A DNA stretch of 43,630 nt from an uncultured Prevotella sp. (GTDB lineage: Bacteria; Bacteroidota; Bacteroidia; Bacteroidales; Bacteroidaceae). The DNA lies in the NCBI GenBank assembly GCA_937907705.1, contig CALCVP010000092.1, forward strand, positions 1-43,630, given 5' to 3'. The notes beneath the pieces were generated by a model. It did not search any database. It saw nothing but the letters and a program-made list of their open reading frames with translations, and had not been told where the DNA came from. This document shows positions 40,295-43,630 of this stretch, in pieces. The position numbers were made by a program, and so were the translations under genes. Numbering within the stretch: position 1 is the first letter of the stretch; each line of letters starts with the position of its first letter.

Positions 40295-42454
40295 ATGCGT
40301 AAATCATACATATATATAATAGGTATGGCAATGTTCCTTGTCCCGACAGTAGGTTGGGGACAAGGAATTTTGTCTCCAAAGACAGCCCTTACTATCGCAG
40401 ACAGTGGTGAGGGCCGCATGAAAGTTCAAGGTGCTGACACAGCAAAGTTGTCGGTTTATGTTACCATCAATCCGCAAGTTACATCATGGCAGAAGCTGGG
40501 GTTGCAACCGGCTGTCCTACAGGGTAATACTGCTACTGTGCGCCTCTCGACAGCCCAACTCAAGGCATTGGCCAAGCAAGAGGGAGTAGAGTATATACAG
40601 TTGACCTCAGGTGTTAATCAAATGCTTGATATAGCTCGTAAAGAAGCAAGCACAGATGATATACACAAAGGCGTGTCGCTGCCACAAGCCTATACAGGTA
40701 AAGGTGTAGTAGTGGGCATTGTAGACGCAGGCTTTGACTATTTGCACAGTGCATTCCGCAATCCTCAAGACGGAACATTGCGCATTAAGCGCATTTGGGA
40801 GCAGAAGACATCAACGCTTGAAGGTGCCAAAGCACCGGAAAAATTTGGCTATGGCATAGAGCTAAACACGCCGGAACTGATGGAGACGGCACAGGGTGAT
40901 ACAGACGATAACTCGCATGGTACACATGTAGCAGGCATAGCAGCAGGAAGCGATGACTATAAGGAGGGTGCCTATGTGGGCAATGCTCCTGATGCTGATA
41001 TAGTATTGGTAGCTCTTGACCTGTCAACCTGTACAAGCGCAGACATTTGCAATGCGGTGCAATATGTATTTGACTATGCCGATGAGGTAGGCAAGCCATG
41101 CGTGGTTAACCTGAGTTTGGGTAATCATGAGGGACCACATGACGGAACCTCTACCTTTGATGTGATGACGGACCAGATGCAGCGTGCAGGCCATTTGATT
41201 GTAGGTGCAGCGGGCAACCACCGTACCGATAAGTTCCATATAGACCATACCTTTAAATCGGCAGATGATGCGCCATTGCGTACATTTGTAAAATACAAGT
41301 CATCACCATCCAACAAAAATGTTGGCGGCAGCATTGAGATATGGGGCGAGAAAGGAACTGACTTTACTGTTGATATAGCCGCTTACAGCACATTCAACAA
41401 GAAAGATGCCGTGTCTACAACAGTCTATCCTGCCGAAGGTGTAACAGAAGCAGATTTTGGCCGCTATGCTACGGGTTCCTGGAAAGTGGCATCAGAGGTG
41501 AGCAAGCTGAATGGTAAGCCGCATGTGGTACTGACTTCTGCCTTGACCAACCTTCGTGCCAATTATGCCATTGCACTTACTGTTACCCCAAAGGGTGCGG
41601 GTAGAGTGAACGTATGGGCTGATAACACGAAATTAGGGCTTGAATCTCGTGATATTGAAGGCTTCTCAGCTCCGGATGCATCATCTTCTACCTTGGCAGA
41701 GATTGGTGGAACGGGTCATAAGATTCTTACCGTAGGTTCGTACACAACGCGTAATGAATACACTACGAACAGCGGCACACAGGCAACACTGGAAGAAACA
41801 GTGGGCGACCTCAGCTCTTTCTCAAGCTATGGTCCTACCGTGGATGGCAGAATCAAGCCAGAGATTACAGCTCCAGGATGCCTTATTATCTCAGCTGTAT
41901 CCAACAATGACGCTTCCGGAACATTGATGTATGCTGACTATAATGAGAAAAATGGACGCAACAATATGTATGGTTACATGCAAGGCACGTCAATGGCATC
42001 ACCTTTTGTGGCTGGTATCGTTGCTACATGGCTACAAGCTTATCCACAGCTTACCCCAGAGCAATTGCATGAGATAGTAGAGGCTACTGCACGCAAAGAC
42101 AGCTTTACGTCTGCTGAAGCAGACAGCAATTGGGGCTATGGTAAAATCAATGCCGTAGAGGGACTCAAGAAGTGCATTGCTTATGAAACAGCTGGTTGCG
42201 AAGCAATAGATTATCCTTTTGATGGAAGCATCAGCATTGCCAATGGCAATATAGCTATTGATTTCCCACGCAGCACCCATGCTGCCATCAATGTGGCAGA
42301 TATGTCGGGGGCTACCGTCATGTATCAGAACCTTGGCTTCAGAAAAGCTGGCGATACGGTACGTCTACCTATGCCATCGCTGCCTAAAGGCGTGTATGTA
42401 TTATCAGTCAAGACGGCTACAAGTGTAAAGGCATACAAGTTTGTATGTCAGTAG
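40295..42454 (+). CDS. Secreted S8 subtilisin-like protease with T9SS sorting domain
   Basis: Serine protease of 719 residues with a signal peptide ending in GWGQ. An N-terminal region of about 110 residues may be a propeptide (AQLKALAKQEGVEYIQL is typical of subtilase prodomain ends). The catalytic triad is complete: Asp144 in VVGIVDAGFDYLH, His208 in DDNSHGTHVAGIAAGS and Ser566 in GTSMASPFVAGIVATW, with oxyanion Asn308 in GAAGNH. A beta-rich insertion of about 200 residues lies between Asn308 and the Ser segment, as in many Bacteroidetes S8 members. The last 75 residues are a T9SS sorting domain (INVADMSGATVMYQN, GVYVLSVKTATSVKAYKF). It is likely a surface-attached or released peptidase that degrades host or dietary protein, and is second in an operon with the Omp28-like protein. 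Confidence 0.93.
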   Translation: MRKSYIYIIGMAMFLVPTVGWGQGILSPKTALTIADSGEGRMKVQGADTAKLSVYVTINPQVTSWQKLGLQPAVLQGNTATVRLSTAQLKALAKQEGVEYIQLTSGVNQMLDIARKEASTDDIHKGVSLPQAYTGKGVVVGIVDAGFDYLHSAFRNPQDGTLRIKRIWEQKTSTLEGAKAPEKFGYGIELNTPELMETAQGDTDDNSHGTHVAGIAAGSDDYKEGAYVGNAPDADIVLVALDLSTCTSADICNAVQYVFDYADEVGKPCVVNLSLGNHEGPHDGTSTFDVMTDQMQRAGHLIVGAAGNHRTDKFHIDHTFKSADDAPLRTFVKYKSSPSNKNVGGSIEIWGEKGTDFTVDIAAYSTFNKKDAVSTTVYPAEGVTEADFGRYATGSWKVASEVSKLNGKPHVVLTSALTNLRANYAIALTVTPKGAGRVNVWADNTKLGLESRDIEGFSAPDASSSTLAEIGGTGHKILTVGSYTTRNEYTTNSGTQATLEETVGDLSSFSSYGPTVDGRIKPEITAPGCLIISAVSNNDASGTLMYADYNEKNGRNNMYGYMQGTSMASPFVAGIVATWLQAYPQLTPEQLHEIVEATARKDSFTSAEADSNWGYGKINAVEGLKKCIAYETAGCEAIDYPFDGSISIANGNIAIDFPRSTHAAINVADMSGATVMYQNLGFRKAGDTVRLPMPSLPKGVYVLSVKTATSVKAYKFVCQ

Positions 42455-42483
42455 AAAACAGAAGATAAAACAGAAGATAAAAC

Positions 42484-42592
42484 AGCCTTATAGCTTACAT
42501 TAACTAACCCTATGGTTTATGATTCGTAAACCATAGGGTTACGTTGTCTAAACCATAGGGTTACGTTAGCAAACTTATAGGGTTTTGTGAAT
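42484..42592. repeat. 22-nt periodic repeat array with inverted unit (locus E)
   Basis: Five units start at 42484, 42506, 42528, 42550 and 42571 (spacings 22, 22, 22, 21). Core word AAACCATAGGGTTACGTT is direct at 42528 and 42550, and AAACTTATAGGGTTTTG lies at 42571. The unit at 42506 is inverted (AACCCTATGGTTTA), and the one at 42484 is a diverged form of it (AGCCTTATAGCTTA). The second and third units form a 14-bp perfect hairpin (42506-42519 with 42527-42540). It follows the subtilase stop by 29 nt and may serve as its 3' end. Confidence 0.75.
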
Positions 42593-42620
42593 GATACTCA
42601 TAAAATAATGTCTTGTTCTT

Positions 42621-42651
42621 TTTGTCATTTCAACAGAAATGAGTAATTTCG
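42621..42651 (+). promoter_or_regulatory. tRNA-Val promoter
   Basis: -33 TTTG at 42621-42624, an exact 19-nt spacer and -7 TAATTTCG at 42644-42651. The transcript start would be near 42658, about 67 nt before the mature tRNA. Confidence 0.6.
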
Positions 42652-42724
42652 CTGCCGCTAACAAGATAAAAGCATCTTTTCTTACTTCTTGATAAACGGT
42701 ACAAAAGATGTGTATCATGCAAAT

Positions 42725-42799
42725 AGGGGCGTAGCCCAGCTGGTTTAGAGCGCTGCAGTCACATTGCAGAGGTCATCGGTTCGAGCCCGATCGTCCCTA
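42725..42799 (+). tRNA. tRNA-Val (anticodon CAC)
   Basis: Full cloverleaf. Acceptor stem AGGGGCG (42725-42731) pairs with CGTCCCT (42792-42798). The D arm contains AGCTGGTTTA. The anticodon stem CTGCA/TGCAG encloses loop GTCACAT, so the anticodon is CAC with U33 and A37. The T arm is ATCGG-TTCGAGC-CCGAT. The discriminator is A (42799) and CCA is not encoded. Anticodon and A73 fit valine, codon GUG. The D stem has one C-A mismatch. Confidence 0.88.
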
Positions 42800-42814
42800 C
42801 TTATAATTTCAAGC

Positions 42815-42849
42815 AGAACGGTTCTATATTAGTAGAACCGTTCTTTCTA
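42815..42849 (+). terminator. Terminator after tRNA-Val
   Basis: Perfect 12-bp stem (AGAACGGTTCTA at 42815-42826 with 42833-42844), a 6-nt loop and a T-rich tail. It lies 16 nt after the tRNA. Confidence 0.75.
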
Positions 42850-42881
42850 TTTAAAGTAATTGTTATAAAAGAGTCAAGTTA

Positions 42882-43280
42882 TTACAGTCCAGTGTTTGTG
42901 TGTAAACGTTCTAAATTCTGATTCCATATTTCGCGCAGCGTGTCTATATCACCATCCAATGCATAATCGGTAATGCAAAGTATGTAATCTTCGGTAATGT
43001 CAATCCTTTCTATTTTCATTTCCAGATAGGTATCAGTGCCTTCTTCCTCCGCCCATTGCAGCTTGATATGGTCGTAAGCTACCAATTCAAGAATATTGGC
43101 ATCACGCGTTTCATGGTCTGACCATAGCTCACCCCATGTCAGGGATATGTGGTTGTCGGTTATCTGCACATCATCCGCCAGCCATTTCTTTAGCCCCATA
43201 GCTGTACTGATAAGCGTCCAAATGGCTTTTATGGAATGACTCTGCAATTCATACTCCATGTATAACTTTTTCTGTATCAT
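42882..43280 (-). CDS. START-like domain protein (START_2 type)
   Basis: Small cytoplasmic protein of 132 residues. The whole length fits the Bacteroidetes START-like (AHSA1/START_2) fold: an opening beta strand (KLYMEYELQS), helix SIKAIWTLISTAMGLKKWLADDV, strands with ISLTWG, a helix-turn AYDHIKLQWAEEEGTDTYLEMKIE, and a closing helix DIDTLREIWNQNLERLHT. Helix-grip proteins of this type hold a hydrophobic ligand or act as small chaperone-like adaptors; none is known here. The ATG at 43280 is preferred over 43259 because family members begin with a few charged residues before the first strand. It lies between two tRNA genes; its own promoter was not found. Confidence 0.82.
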   Translation of the reverse strand: MIQKKLYMEYELQSHSIKAIWTLISTAMGLKKWLADDVQITDNHISLTWGELWSDHETRDANILELVAYDHIKLQWAEEEGTDTYLEMKIERIDITEDYILCITDYALDGDIDTLREIWNQNLERLHTNTGL

Positions 43281-43528
43281 CTTTTTTTAAGCGGTACGTT
43301 TCTGTAATTATGATTTAAGATCGCCACAAACAAAATCTCTTCTTGTCACAGTATCAACTTACAGTACATTTTTTATGTATAACTTTAGTGCTCTACACAA
43401 CAAGTAGGTACATGATAATATAATGCCACTTACTTGTGTGTTATCTACTGATAAGGTTCTTTATAAAGCTTTGTCTGCTGCAAAAATACGTTTTTTTCAC
43501 AAAAAACAAATAAAAAGTCTTTGATTTT
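43281..43528. other. Intergenic stretch upstream of the START-like gene and tRNA-Met
   Basis: About 250 nt, AT-rich, without a gene. The minus-strand promoter for the START-like gene should lie here, but no good CAAAnnTA (reverse of TAnnTTTG) was found at a suitable place. Confidence 0.35.
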
Positions 43529-43559
43529 TTTGCAGTTTAAAAGAATTGTATTACCTTTG
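43529..43559 (+). promoter_or_regulatory. tRNA-Met promoter
   Basis: -33 TTTG at 43529-43532, an exact 19-nt spacer and consensus -7 TACCTTTG at 43552-43559. The start near 43566 is about 14 nt before the tRNA. Confidence 0.75.
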
Positions 43560-43579
43560 CACCCGCAAACAGCAATAAT

Positions 43580-43630
43580 GGCGGGATAGCTCAGCTGGTT
43601 AGAGCGTCGGATTCATAATCCGGAGGTCGT
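43580..43630 (+). tRNA. tRNA with CAT anticodon, probably tRNA-Met (cut by window end)
   Basis: The 5' two-thirds of a tRNA: acceptor strand GGCGGGA, D arm GCTCAGCTGGTTAGAGC, anticodon stem TCGGA/TCCGG with loop TTCATAA (anticodon CAT), and the start of the variable loop. The T arm and 3' acceptor strand lie outside the window. Elongator Met is most likely; a CAT-reading tRNA-Ile modified by TilS cannot be excluded. Confidence 0.85.

Overview
The window is a chromosomal segment of a member of the Bacteroidales, most likely Prevotellaceae (Prevotella sensu lato). Three things point there. Most promoters that can be recognised have the Bacteroidetes form (TTTG or TTG at -33, about 19-20 nt, TAnnTTTG at -7). 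Seven large secreted proteins end in type IX secretion (T9SS) C-terminal sorting domains. Several families are typical of the group (PG_1098-like methyltransferase, START_2-like protein, Omp28-like thioredoxin-fold proteins, BspA-like leucine-rich repeats). No phage, insertion sequence, integrase or CRISPR array was seen.

Layout. 1-1268: 3' end of the ribosomal operon (rpoA, rplQ, terminator). 1783-6826: an operon of three T9SS cargo proteins (HAF-like propeller, BspA-like LRR, Omp28-like thioredoxin fold). 6860-8235 (minus): a lipoprotein gene broken by a one-base frameshift. 8546-10975 (minus): methyltransferase and histidine kinase. 11250-14564: a second histidine kinase with TPRs, and a glycine-zipper lipoprotein. 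15009-20033: nitrogen and amino-acid metabolism (gdhA, an RlpA-like protein, an EamA permease, ilvA, ridA). 20356-25209: a receiver/PPDK-like protein followed by a membrane-anchored MutS-like ATPase. 25395-27315: a candidate small RNA and a GH43 glycosidase. 27522-32008: class II aldolase, MATE transporter, NlpC/P60 hydrolase, flavin reductase-like protein. 32188-42454: a second T9SS cargo cluster, with two minus-strand genes divergent from an Omp28-like/subtilase operon. 42621-43630: tRNA-Val, a START-like protein and a truncated tRNA-Met.

The genes suggest a saccharolytic, amino-acid-fermenting anaerobe that exports adhesins and proteases. GDH, threonine deaminase and RidA form a small nitrogen-handling group in which RidA would clear the reactive enamine/imine made by IlvA. 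The T9SS machinery itself is not in the window.

The most unusual signal is intergenic. At least five gene-free sites (8418-8505, 13459-13584, 19491-19600, 25545-25655, 42484-42592) hold arrays of degenerate units with a strict 21- or 22-nt period. Each locus has its own core word, and cores occur in both direct and inverted orientation. I do not recognise this as a named element. Other points of interest are a promoter-to-terminator small RNA candidate (25431-25493), a possible attenuated leader before gdhA, and a long hairpin plus duplicated promoter block before ilvA.
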